The notes below the pieces were generated by a model. It had not been told where the DNA came from. It was given only the letters and a program-made list of their open reading frames with translations, and ran no database searches. Of a DNA stretch of 64,000 nt, positions 48,920 to 58,001 are shown piece after piece. Both the position numbers and the translations under genes were made by a program. Each line of letters opens with the position of its first letter. The first letter of the stretch is position 1. The DNA is from Adiantum capillus-veneris (lineage: Eukaryota; Streptophyta; Polypodiopsida; Polypodiales; Pteridaceae): assembly GCA_014529385.2 (NCBI GenBank), contig CM043969.1, forward strand, positions 16,752,446 to 16,816,445, given 5' to 3'.

Positions 48920-50728
48920 TCAACCTGGATCAAGGTCTGATAGCAACTCTGATTGCTGCTTTGGTCGAGCTTTGAAAGGCTTCTTCAGATCCGTAGCATG
49001 AATGATTTCACGAGCTTGAGTTCCAAATATTCGCCCCCGCAAGCGAAGTGAAAGAACGAATTCATCAAGAATTGTGCATCCTCCAGGGTCAAAGGGTTCA
49101 AAAGTGAAGGATTTTGGGTTAGGTGCGGGATTCAAGGCAGTATTGCAGACTTGAATATTGTGATGGGTGGAAGGCTCAATTGGCAAAGGCTCAAGCGGAG
49201 AAGCCAATGGAAAGGTCTGTGGGTAAGGAGTTAAAGAATGAGTTGATGGCTCAAATGTGTGAAGGTAGCCCAAAAAGGGAGTGAGCATTTGCATGCTTGA
49301 TGCATTGGGGTGAAAGAGGATAATTGCCCCAGGTAAAGCGTAGAACTGTTGTTCAAGAGGGAGGGTTACAATCATGTAAGCGTCAAGTAAATCCAACTTG
49401 ACAAATGGATTTGCGGCCTGAAGGATTGGCCTTAGCTTAGAGCTTGACAAAGGAGGCTTGCGAGGTGGCTCGCCGCCAAAGCGGGTCTTTAGTGTTGAGT
49501 AGGTTTTGTGTGGGATTCTTTGACAAAAGCGGCAAAGGTTGAGACCAGGGTGGAGACGGATACCATTACGGCCATCGTCAAGGGAGTTAGAGCTGCAATT
49601 GAGGGAGGTTTGCTGCAATCGAGGGTGGGAAGCATTCTCGAGAGCAAGTGCGGAAGCAACATCAGTACTGGGAACTGCAGCAGTATCTTTGGCAACATCA
49701 TTTGCAGTAGTGGCTTTGGCAGGGATATTGGTGGCATGTTCGGCGGCTGTGAGGTCTGCACCAGTGTCGTCAGTGGCGTCGGCCCCATCAGTTTTGATGG
49801 CAGCGTAGGAGGCATGCAGGTGAGCATGCAAGGGCTCGCCATTGAAGGCATGGGCTGTGAGAAGCGCCTTCAGAGGCCTGGAAGTGGAAGCATCAACGTC
49901 CAGGGTGAATGCAGCTTTGTAGGCAACAACAGAAAGAAGTGGTGCCTTGTTGTGTTGCGCCACTGGAGCAACATGGCTGGAATGTAGGACTTGAATGGTG
50001 GAAGCATGGGTGGCGTCACCTTTGGTAATTGCCGAGGTGGCATCAACATCATGCATTGCAGCAGGTATGGAAACAGCGTTGGCCGCATGGCTTGCAGCAA
50101 TGACGACAGCAGCTGAAATGGTGTCAGCAGGTTTGGGTGCTGTGGTGGCTTCCATATGCAGGGTTGTCGCCGCATCGTCATCGTCTGTTGAGGTGGCAAT
50201 TAAGACAGCAGGAAGGGTTGCATCAGCACTAGTGTTTGCAAGGGCGGCGGCAGCAAAGTCTTCTGCAGCAGGCTTGTCCTCTATAGCATGGGCCTTGGCT
50301 GCAATAAGGCCTTCGTCTGCAGCGGGGTGTTCGTCCTCCAAGTTTCTAAGGAAGGCATTGATTATGGTTGCATGACCATAACAATCGGTATCTGCAGCTG
50401 GGCAGGAGAAAAGACAAGTGGCTGTGGCTACAGGGTGAATTGGCGCCTCGAGGAGAGTGCAAAGCAGAGGAGTGCCAGGGTTGGCATCGCCTGCAGGAGT
50501 AGGCCGGGCTTGTGCTGATTTGCTCACAATGTCAAGATTGACACCAAGAAAGCGGCGGGCGCACTGCAGAGCCGCCAAGAGAACCATGGAGAGGTTTTTC
50601 ACCCAGAGCAGGAGAGGCGCAGGGGCTGCGTGGGGGGTCTGCTCATAGAGGCGGCAAGGTCTGAGCGCGGGAGCCAGCGTCAGGCGAAGGAGCCAGGAGG
50701 GAGGATCTTCTGGCTGCGATGATACCAT
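48920..50728 (-). CDS. Long unrecognised open frame of the short retroelement
   Basis: 602 codons on the minus strand. The first ATG overlaps the LTR/primer-site junction (MVSSQPEDPPSWLL), so the primer-site sequence is itself coding. The middle (about residues 120-370) is rich in Ala, Thr and Asp with loose repeats such as TSADATLPAVLIATSTDDDD. The end is Pro-rich, then basic (KKPFKARPKQQ). I see no gag, protease, RT or integrase domain. A KLDLLDAYMIVTLPLEQQF stretch faintly recalls an RT palm segment but lacks the rest. It fills almost the whole internal region. Possibly a captured or family-specific gene; function unknown. Confidence 0.5.
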   Translation of the reverse strand: MVSSQPEDPPSWLLRLTLAPALRPCRLYEQTPHAAPAPLLLWVKNLSMVLLAALQCARRFLGVNLDIVSKSAQARPTPAGDANPGTPLLCTLLEAPIHPVATATCLFSCPAADTDCYGHATIINAFLRNLEDEHPAADEGLIAAKAHAIEDKPAAEDFAAAALANTSADATLPAVLIATSTDDDDAATTLHMEATTAPKPADTISAAVVIAASHAANAVSIPAAMHDVDATSAITKGDATHASTIQVLHSSHVAPVAQHNKAPLLSVVAYKAAFTLDVDASTSRPLKALLTAHAFNGEPLHAHLHASYAAIKTDGADATDDTGADLTAAEHATNIPAKATTANDVAKDTAAVPSTDVASALALENASHPRLQQTSLNCSSNSLDDGRNGIRLHPGLNLCRFCQRIPHKTYSTLKTRFGGEPPRKPPLSSSKLRPILQAANPFVKLDLLDAYMIVTLPLEQQFYALPGAIILFHPNASSMQMLTPFLGYLHTFEPSTHSLTPYPQTFPLASPLEPLPIEPSTHHNIQVCNTALNPAPNPKSFTFEPFDPGGCTILDEFVLSLRLRGRIFGTQAREIIHATDLKKPFKARPKQQSELLSDLDPG

Positions 50729-50757
50729 GTGAGAGAAGGGAACTCACTGAAAGAGAG

Positions 50758-50845
<88 letters not shown>

Positions 50846-51024
50846 AAGAAGGCGATGGCTAGAAGCGTATGTTGTATTGATCTGAGAAGGTGCAGTTATA
50901 TACACGTGAGGAGGCAGTTACAAGATCATGTGATTCATGGGAATGCGGGCCGTTTGGCATCTGACCACGTGTGTGGTGACTGGGTGATGACATGGATGGA
51001 TGATGTGGATTAATTATTCCCACA
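50728..51024 (-). repeat. 5' LTR of the short retroelement
   Basis: Right copy in plus coordinates, 297 bp. It is longer than the left copy mainly because its (GA)n tract is about 85 bp. It is followed on the minus strand by the initiator-Met-type primer site. Confidence 0.9.
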
Positions 51025-51035
51025 CCCCTGACCTT

Positions 51036-51262
51036 CACTACAAGAGGTTGTGTGCTCTTGTGACGCTGTTAGCGACGGAAATACACTGGGTTTTTATAAC
51101 CCCCGGCGTCACTAATAGCGTCGCTACGAGAGCGTCGCTATATGCGTCGCTATGAGCGTCGCTATATAGAGACGCTCATAGCGACGATTATAGCGACGTT
51201 TACACAGAAGTCTATAGCGACGCTACAGAGCCATAAATAGCGACGGTTATAGCGACGCCCGA
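51036..51262. repeat. Left TIR and subterminal repeats of the CACTA element
   Basis: After the 12-bp terminal repeat the words AGCGACG and GCGTCGCT occur about a dozen times in both orientations between about 51080 and 51260. Such clusters are the binding sites of TnpA-type proteins in CACTA elements. Confidence 0.85.
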
Positions 51263-51600
51263 GAGAATTTTTTTTTGGTGGCCACCCATCAACCATATTG
51301 TACTTGATTCACTTTTAAAAAAAAGTGCAAGGGTAGATAATAGACCCAAAATAGTCACCCACAAGACGCATTGTTTGCAAAATTGACAAGCGTAAAATTG
51401 ACAATTGTACACATCATAGGCAAAATGAATTGATTGGCAAATGTAATAATGACAATTGTACAACATCATAGGCATAAAGAATTGATTGGCAAAATGAACT
51501 GCGGTGACAAATGTAATAATATGCATAGTTCAAAAAGACGTATAAAATCCGTCTCATGATACATAAGCTATGAGAAACCCTAAACTAATGCTATCTAGCT
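51263..51600 (-). other. 3' untranslated part of the CACTA TnpA-like gene
   Basis: No frame of note. It contains an imperfect tandem pair of about 60 bp (TGACAATTGTACA..CATCATAGGC near 51400 and 51450). Confidence 0.5.
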
Positions 51601-52929
51601 ACGGCTAAACTGACGTCGTCTAGTCAGACGTCTCATCGCGTCCAAGCGGCGTATCTGTCGGATTCTACAAAAAAAGACAATAAGACAGCTTTCAGTAAGT
51701 ATAAACATATAACGACATTTATAAAAGAATACAAAAAATAGAAAAGAGTAAACCCTAATACTAACCATGCCGCCGCGAGAACTGAGAATGTCCATCAGGG
51801 CGTTTAAGCCCTTCCTGCCTGCGTACTCGCGCTCGTACGGTGTGGGATCACGTCCTGTCATCGACCACTGTCAAAATATACAAAGATTTCATTATGTTAG
51901 AATTAAAAAACTCATAAACCCTAAACTATCGAACATAAAGAGCAATGCGAAAACACTTACGAAATCGGCCTCAAATGATGCCCATCCACCGCTCCCCAAG
52001 TGGTGCGAGCTCCCTGTCTCTACTCGCGCTCTGGCTGCATCCTTTTGTTGCTTCCACTTGTCGGGATTCTCGCGCGTTGCTTTCTTCGCATTCTTCCAAT
52101 CTTCTTTGGCCAGCCAATCTGGCCTGTTCCACCCATGCTTGATTGCTTTTTGCACTTCGGAACGCTTATGTTTGCAGTATTCGCGCATTCGAATCTTCAT
52201 CAGGTCTTCATTAAAGCGCTGATCCCGTGTTGGAACGGGAAACTCATCATGAAGTATGCTGATGACTTTGTTTTTTAAATCACTTGGTACTTCACTCCAT
52301 TTGTTTAGTATGTAGTGTCTGAACAGCTGAGAGCAAAGACCACGCATGCGCGAGATCACCTTCTTGACGTCATCATCCATGATGATGCCACCGTTGAAGT
52401 TGACGGAGTAAGGCAAGCACTCTGGCCGGTGACGCGTGAACCTGGGTGTCCCGGCAGGGGTCTCTAGCGACGTGTCGATGGGGGTACGGACGTCAGGTGT
52501 CTCCACCGACATTTGGGCCCCGAAGCGAGGAGTGTCGAGTGGGGTGGCTCCTGGTGGAGTAGGTAGAGGTGTGTAGCTGCTAGGAACAGTCAGCCACGCA
52601 AAACCTGGCGTAGATGGCGATGCTGTGGCTGGTGTGGGGGCGGGCAAAGAAGGAGAGGGTAAAGAGCCTCGTCGAACACGAGGCGGTGTGGAGGCATCGG
52701 CGGCAGAATCCCCACAAAAACTGCCACCGCCACCACTAGAGCGCCGGTGTCTAGACGAGTGTGAAGCTCGTCTCGTCAACGCCGAAGCTTCGGAGCGCGC
52801 CGAATGCTCCGAAAGAGAGGGAGATGCGGATGGAGTAGGAACGCGCGATGATGCGCCAGAGCGATGACGCTCCACGTACCACTGTCTCTGCTGCGGTGAC
52901 AAAGAAGAAAGAAACTCCTCATCATCCAT
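51601..52929 (-). CDS. TnpA-like gene of the CACTA element (Transposase_24)
   Basis: Likely starts at ATG 52929 (MDDEEFLSSLSPQQRQWYVE). The first exon has a Ser/Pro/Arg-rich region, then the Transposase_24 (Ptta/En/Spm) pattern: MRGLCSQLFRHYILNKWSEV, RMREYCKHKRSEVQKAI, WLAKEDWKNAKKATREN and GSGGWASFEADF. A consensus donor GTAAGT follows at about 51956 on the minus strand. A second exon (about 51869-51768) reads WSMTGRDPTPYEREYAGRKG and is followed by a GTTAGT donor. A short last exon ends RRRQFSRS near 51601. No stop is seen in the joined exons, so this gene looks intact. Its product would bind the subterminal repeats. Confidence 0.75.
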
Positions 52930-53201
52930 ACCTGCATTAAACACACGAATATTTAAACTTAATATTGAATGAATAGAGTAGAGAATGACGCAAAGACCAT
53001 TAAATACAATGACGTAATGACGCATATAAATACAATGACACAATGAATTGAGTGATAGAAGAGGCAAGTCAAAAACTCAGAATTTTCAATCAAAAGATGT
53101 GAGCGCGAGTAGAAAAGAGCGTTATACACCATGGAAGGTACTTAGAGAGCCAGAGCTTTTACAACACGGAGCAAAATTGTTCAAATACAATATTTGTGGC
53201 T

Positions 53202-53909
53202 TTAAGAGATCTCTCTCTCATCCTCGCATAACTCAGCATAACTTCCTATATCTATATAGAGCTCTCCGTTTAAACACATATCCTCTGTTTCATTTTGTAG
53301 CTCCTCTGCATGCACCCCATATAGAGTAGTAGCATCTTGATGCTCGTCTGGCACCACCGCAGCGGCTTCTGATTGAGCATCTTCTCTGATCTCCTCCATT
53401 GATGCCGTTGTGATTGGCACATGGTAGCCTTCATACGTCCTTGCACTACGAGGGGCTACCTCTATGACGTACCACCAGGTTGATGTAGACTTTGTAGGAT
53501 GAAATATTACCTGCCAGAGCCACATAACTTACATGAGAGCTTTCAAGCACATAACTTGTAAAAGGGGGATGTTAACTATTTACATACTTACTTGTTCACA
53601 ATGCTCGGGTAGTACGAAAGTGTCTCTTAGGTCAGTCCATTTCTTAGTAGAATCCACCTCAAGAAAATCAGACTCTCCTCTACGCACAGTAGCGTTGCGA
53701 CCCTCCATGATTATCTTGAACCATTGCACGTCGAACAAGTCGACAAAAAATCCTTTGTAATCGATCCTCAAAATCTCTTGTAGCGTGCCGAAGTAAGTGA
53801 GTTCCGCCACCACAGGATCTGCATCAGAGGAACGTCGTCGACTAGACTGTTCAAATTTTGCCATGATTCCACAATCTTGAGTAAAACGCTTTTTGTCGAT
53901 CCCTTCCAC
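53202..53909 (-). pseudogene. DUF4216-like part of the TNP2 gene
   Basis: Two open pieces on the minus strand. The first (53909-53580) reads VAELTYFGTLQEILRIDYKG, FFVDLFDVQWFKIIM and KWTDLRDTFVLPEHCEQVSM. The second (53525-53202) reads STWWYVIEVAPRSARTYEG, then an acidic tail. This matches the DUF4216 domain usual at the C-terminus of plant CACTA TNP2 proteins (YGVLEEI..L.Y.......VLF.C.W......). An intron between the two pieces is possible (about 53580-53526). It is the continuation of the TNP2-like gene. Confidence 0.65.
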
Positions 53910-55302
53910 CCTAAAATGTCGACCTTTACACCATGCTGCTGTGTATGACTTATACTACAACGAACATAGATTATGAGTGGCCGTTCAAACGTTTAGAAAT
54001 AAAGTCACTAGCTAGTCGGCTCATATCCACCACCTCTATGCCAATCCACAATTGTTGTAGCTCTTCCAATAGTGGACAAAGATACACATCCATATTCTCC
54101 ACTTTATATCGCCCTGGCACAATCAATCTTAGCCATAGGTGCCCCTTCTTCGTAGTCAACCATGGGGGAATGTTGTAGTTGACGATGACAACGGGCCATA
54201 CACTGTAAGATGTTGATCTTTGACCAAATGGATTTACGCCATCTATAGCCAGGCCTAAGCGCAAATTTCGAGCTTGCTTGGCAAAATCCGACCATGTTCC
54301 ATCTATATGTTTCCAGGCTGCGCAATCTGCAGGAATTCGTAGCACACCATCCGAAGATTTATTCTCCTCATGCCATGATGCTAGGGCGGCCATGGACTTA
54401 CATTCGAAGAAATGCTTGATGCGAGGAAGCAGAGGAAAATGCCGCAAAACCTTTTGTGGAATTTTTGTCCCGTGGAGATCTACTCAATATCTTTCGGAAT
54501 CACATTTCGGACACTTCTCCATGTCTATGTATTCCCCTCTGAAAAGAATGCAGTCATTAGGACAAGCGTGGATAGAATTGTAATCCATCCCCAAGTTTCG
54601 CAAAATCTTTCTTGCTTCATCTCGGGAATCTGGCATCACATTGTCAGCTGGTAGTATGTGCTCTTTAAGCAATCTACACGACATAAAAATACGATACAGT
54701 CGTGTGAAAATCTATCAGATCATTATACATTTAAAGTTTTATTAAAGTAAACTAATTGTAATAGATCACCTGAAAAGCGCTGTGACGCTAGTGTCACTCC
54801 ATCCAAACTTTGCCTACATGTTGAGAAGAACCAGGAGTGCTTTCAATCTAGACATACGTGCTCCATTATACAATGGCGTATCGGCTTCACTTTTCATATA
54901 ATCATAGATAAGCCTTTCTGAATCCATGATCGTCTCGATCATTTCATCAATCTCGGGCTCAAACATTGCCTCGTTGGGAATGTGCTCTGCATGATCATCC
55001 CCCGAGCTGTCAGAGGCTACATCTTGTGGCCTCACATATGCTGCTTGACCAAAGCGCCTGCGAACACGTCTATTGGGTTGCAAGATTGCTGCTTGTTGGC
55101 CAGCGCCAGAGTCCGATGAGTTATAATTGGCAACAACTCGATCTATAATAGATGGATCAAACTCGCCAAATTCGCGAACGTGCTGCAAAGAAACACGTCT
55201 TGTCCGTCGCACAGCATACTTGCATTGATTACAAGGACATAAGACCCTCATTGAGAGATAGGTGTTTCGGTTGGACGGTCCCACATCCTCGTCACTACTC
55301 AT
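53910..55302 (-). pseudogene. TNP2-like transposase of the CACTA element, incomplete
   Basis: From 55302 on the minus strand: MRVLCPCNQCKYAVRRTRRV is a transposase-associated Cys-rich domain. After an intron-like gap come LGMDYNSIHACPNDCILFRG and YIDMEKCPKCDSERY, then an in-frame TGA at 54484-54486. The core follows: HFPLLPRIKHFF, DGVLRIPADCAAWKHID, LRLGLAIDGVNPFGQRST, WPVVIVNYNIPPWL and ENMDVYLCPLLEELQQLW. Full TNP2 proteins continue for several hundred more residues (including DUF4218). Here the frame ends soon after GIEVVD at about 53971 and DUF4216 sequence follows within 60 bp. The catalytic protein is therefore shortened inside and broken by a stop. Confidence 0.8.
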
Positions 55303-55364
55303 AATGAGGATAAAAATCTTATAACCTGGACAACAAATTTAGTATTCTATTGGCATTCTTCGTC

Positions 55365-55406
<42 letters not shown>

Positions 55407-55836
55407 CTCACATTCTCTAGTCATGTCCAATCCCCGCACACCTCGGTCTAGAGGTGCACGGAGATCAGAACCACTGGGTTATAATCTCGGCTTTATTGGT
55501 CAATACCTATATTTGTGGGTACAAGAAATCTACAGACCCACGTCTACATGATACTGCATGTAGTGGACAAAACCCCTTTGCCTCTTCTCTAGCTGTAGCA
55601 CTTCACAGCATCTTAACATCTTTTCACAGTAGATCTTTTCACTGTTCGTCTAACTCTAAACCCTAAACCGTAAGTAATTCTTGCGTGGACTCGATCTAAC
55701 GTAAATAAGCGTAAATCTAAATAAACGTAAATCTAACTAAAAATAAACCTAAATCTAATTTAACGTAAGTTTACATCTAACCTAATCTTTAACGTCTTTT
55801 GGGATAGTTTCCTACGACGTTAAAACTCTCTTCTTC

Positions 55837-55886
<50 letters not shown>

Positions 55887-56039
55887 ACCTAAATAAACCT
55901 AAGTCTAATCCAATATAACATAAATCTAAATCTAACGTAAATTATGTTATATTAAAAACAAAGAACTAAACTAACAGGGATTATAAGAACCTTAAAACTG
56001 ATTTAACACATAATTTTTCACATAACTCGACAAGAGTTG
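55303..56039. other. CACTA 5' non-coding region, first part
   Basis: No gene. Holds (CT)n at about 55371-55404, many AAATCTAA-type words, and a block (AACCTAATCTTTAACGTC...TCCTACGACGTTA, about 55775-55835) that recurs at 56510-56555 and partly at 56741. A (GT)n tract is at 55840-55880. Confidence 0.65.
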
Positions 56040-56378
56040 GCATTCTCATCACTAAAGATGTGAGAGTTAACTTCCGACGGTGACGCTGCCTCATCTCCAT
56101 CCACATCTGACGACAGCAATTGGCCCTTTGGACCGTTCTTGCTCTTGTTACTAACTTTGAAGTTGCTGTTGAATGACTAGAGGTTGTCTAGATGGTCATT
56201 GTCGGGGATGTAGTGACTCTTGCCGCCCTGAAGATCCACCTTCTTCCCTATCTTCTGAAGACATTTCACCAGTACTTTTGGATCGACGGAGCCTACCATG
56301 AGTGAAGGCAGCAATACCCTATATTCCATTGAGGGCTTTCTTCACCCCCTTCATGCAGGCATCGCAGTCTATGGAGAC
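56040..56378 (-). pseudogene. Captured HMA-domain (HIPP-like) gene fragment
   Basis: On the minus strand from 56378: VSIDCDACMKGVKKALNGI with the C-x-x-C metal-binding pair (CDAC). After a stop and a frame change comes GSVDPKVLVKCLQKIGKKVD, then LQGGKSHYIPDNDHLDNL, a second stop, and a Lys/Ser/Asp-rich tail. This is the two-part signature of heavy-metal-associated isoprenylated plant proteins (M.C..C...VKKAL..I.GV ... GTVDP..LVKKLQK.GK). The fragment lies wholly inside the CACTA element and away from its transposase genes, so it is best read as host sequence picked up by the transposon. It cannot make a full protein. Confidence 0.78.
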
Positions 56379-56780
56379 CTAAATCTAATCTAATATAACG
56401 TAAATCTAAATCTAGCATAAATAAACGTAAATCTAACTAAAAATAAACCTAAATCTAATCTAATTTAACTTAAATAAACTTAAATCTAATTTAACGTAAG
56501 TCTACATCTAACCTAATCTTTAACGTCTTTTAGGATAGTTTCCTACGACGTTATAACTCTCTTCTTCTTGTGTGTGTGCGCGTGTGTGGATGTGTGTGCC
56601 AATAAAAAGAGATAAATGGTATAACCTTTCTATCACCCATGCCAAGTATGATAGATTGGTTATGCCATTTCCCTCTTGAATAATAGGTCTTGAGTTCAAC
56701 TCCTCGTCGGCTAGATCTTTAGGTCTTTTAATTCTAATTAGTTTCCTACGACGTTAAATTAGTTTCTCTCTCTTTCTCTC
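56379..56780. repeat. Second copy of the TAAATCTAA-rich block
   Basis: Repeats the word pattern of 55680-55835, including AACCTAATCTTTAACGTC and TCCTACGACGTTA, at an offset of about 735 bp, so the HMA fragment is flanked on both sides by the same block. No gene. Confidence 0.7.
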
Positions 56781-56991
56781 TCAATGTGTGTGCTTTTTTT
56801 GTTTATGCATGTTTTCTCTCTCTTTTCCTCTCTCAATGTGTGAGTTTTTTGTTTATGCATGTTCTCTCTCTCTTTTCCTCTCTCAATGTGTGCGTTTTTT
56901 GTTTATGCATGCTCTCTCTCTCTCTTTTCCTCTCTCAATGTGTGTGTGCATTCTTTGTTTATGTATGTGTGTGTGCGTTTTTGTTTATGTT

Positions 56992-57033
<42 letters not shown>

Positions 57034-57037
57034 AACA

Positions 57038-57105
<68 letters not shown>
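56781..57105 (+). repeat. About 51-bp minisatellite and (CT)n(GT)n(GA)n
   Basis: Four imperfect units of TCTCTCAATGTGTG.G.TTTTTGTTTATGCATG at about 56779, 56830, 56880 and 56934, followed by (CT)n, (GT)n and (GA)n to about 57105. Long frames here come from the repeat. Confidence 0.8.
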
Positions 57106-57167
57106 AAGAGGGGAAGTGAACATGAGAGTGAGGAGAGGGAAGGAGCATACCTGGCTCTCCTTCCTCT

Positions 57168-57198
<31 letters not shown>

Positions 57199-57201
57199 GA
57201 G

Positions 57202-57242
<41 letters not shown>

Positions 57243-57299
57243 TTACCTGCTCCTTGCTTGAGGGCGCCGAAAAACTCAGATCTGAGATCTGAGTTTTTT

Positions 57300-57391
57300 A
57301 GCGCTCTCTGTTGTTTTTTTAGCGACGCCGAGAATTTTGTTTTTGAGCGTCGCTGTGTGAGCGTCGCTAATATGAATAGCCTCTTGTAGTG
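57300..57391. repeat. Right TIR and subterminal repeats of the CACTA element
   Basis: Three AGCGACGC/GCGTCGCT words (near 57321, 57348 and 57361) precede the CCTCTTGTAGTG terminal repeat. This is far fewer than at the left end. Confidence 0.85.
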
Positions 57392-57430
57392 CTTGCCGGC
57401 ACGAGCCAACGACCCATACACCTTACTCAT

Positions 57431-57941
57431 CCTGACAGAATGAAGCTCCCCCAAAGGCGAGCTGCCTCTCTTGATCTCATCATCAGCATGAATGTCCCGA
57501 CCCCCGATGGAAACTCCATTGACGTTTTTGTCAGCAACAGCTACGTCTGTACTACCCCTACCACTATACTCCTCATCATCAGCTTCAGCAGTGAATACTG
57601 TGCAGGGAGTAGGTAGACGTATACGCGTCAGCTGCAGGTTGCTCCATCTCTAATAATGGTGCCGCCTCAGTACCTGCATCGTCGCTAGCTGCTTTGCCTG
57701 AATTAGCAGTGCACAAGAGCGCCATGATTATGAAGTTGGTAACTAGCAAAACTGCAAGCTGATGGGCTCGCATCATTGCATAAAAGGCGGAGTAACAGAG
57801 TTGAAAGCCGGAGAGTTCTCCCCACCAGTTCGTCCTCTCTTCGCCATAGAACTGGCCTGCACACACTCATCGCAAGGTGCCACTCCTTCCTCCCTCTGCT
57901 CTGTCGTCTCCAATACCCGCACCTGCGTCAACGATACCAGT

Positions 57942-58001
<60 letters not shown>

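Larger units (their letters stand above)
48536..51024 (-). mobile_element. Short non-autonomous LTR retroelement, minus strand
   Basis: 2.49 kb bounded by direct repeats 48536-48784 and 50728-51024 (TGTGAG...CCCACA on the plus strand) and by the exact 5-bp target duplication CCCCT (48531-48535, 51025-51029). On the minus strand the 5' LTR is followed at once by TGGTATCATCGCAGCC, close to the initiator-Met tRNA primer site TGGTATCAGAGC, and ACGGGGGCG precedes the 3' LTR as polypurine tract. No gag or pol was recognised. Outside the (GA)n tract the LTRs differ at about four positions in some 220, so the insertion is young. It looks structurally whole but non-autonomous. Confidence 0.9.
51036..57391 (-). 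mobile_element. CACTA (En/Spm) DNA transposon
   Basis: 6356 bp with terminal inverted repeats CACTACAAGAGG at 51036 and CCTCTTGTAGTG ending at 57391, flanked by the 3-bp target duplication CTT (51033-51035, 57392-57394). Subterminal GCGTCGCTA-type repeats lie at both ends. Genes are on the minus strand: a TNP2-like transposase first, then DUF4216-like pieces, then a TnpA-like (Transposase_24) gene. The 5' half carries a captured heavy-metal-associated domain fragment and tandem repeats. The transposase is incomplete, so this copy is not autonomous. It sits 6 bp from the short LTR retroelement's target duplication, inside an eS30 retrocopy. Confidence 0.93.
48163..57430 (-). pseudogene. Processed ribosomal protein eS30 copy, split by two transposons
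   Basis: On the minus strand, MSKVYGSLARAGK (57430-57392), then GTC (51032-51030), then [20 protein letters not shown] and [16 protein letters not shown] (from 48535 down). Together these follow the plant 40S protein eS30, normally about 62 residues. Between the pieces sit an LTR retroelement (48536-51024) and a CACTA element (51036-57391), each with its own target duplication. Near the C-terminus a deletion of about 10 nt shifts the frame; the ancestral end (NSSEK, TAA at 48399-48401) is still readable. About 225 bp of 3' UTR-like sequence ends in A8 (48167-48174 on the plus strand is T8) merging into (GA)n. No intron is present in the kept span. The tail and lack of introns indicate a retrocopy. 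The frame is also open upstream of the ATG for about 60 codons, meaning unknown. Confidence 0.85.

Noticed and set aside
49300-49460. KLDLLDAYMIVTLPLEQQF in the short LTR element as a reverse transcriptase
   Set aside because: Only one faint motif; no other RT box is present in the frame.
55640-55680. Telomere-like repeat (aaccctaaacc)
   Set aside because: Only about two units of the plant telomere motif inside a TAAATCTAA-rich block; not an array.
57392-57620. Ubiquitin-like/eS30 (FAU-type) fusion gene
   Set aside because: The upstream peptide shows no ubiquitin-like pattern, and plant eS30 is normally unfused.
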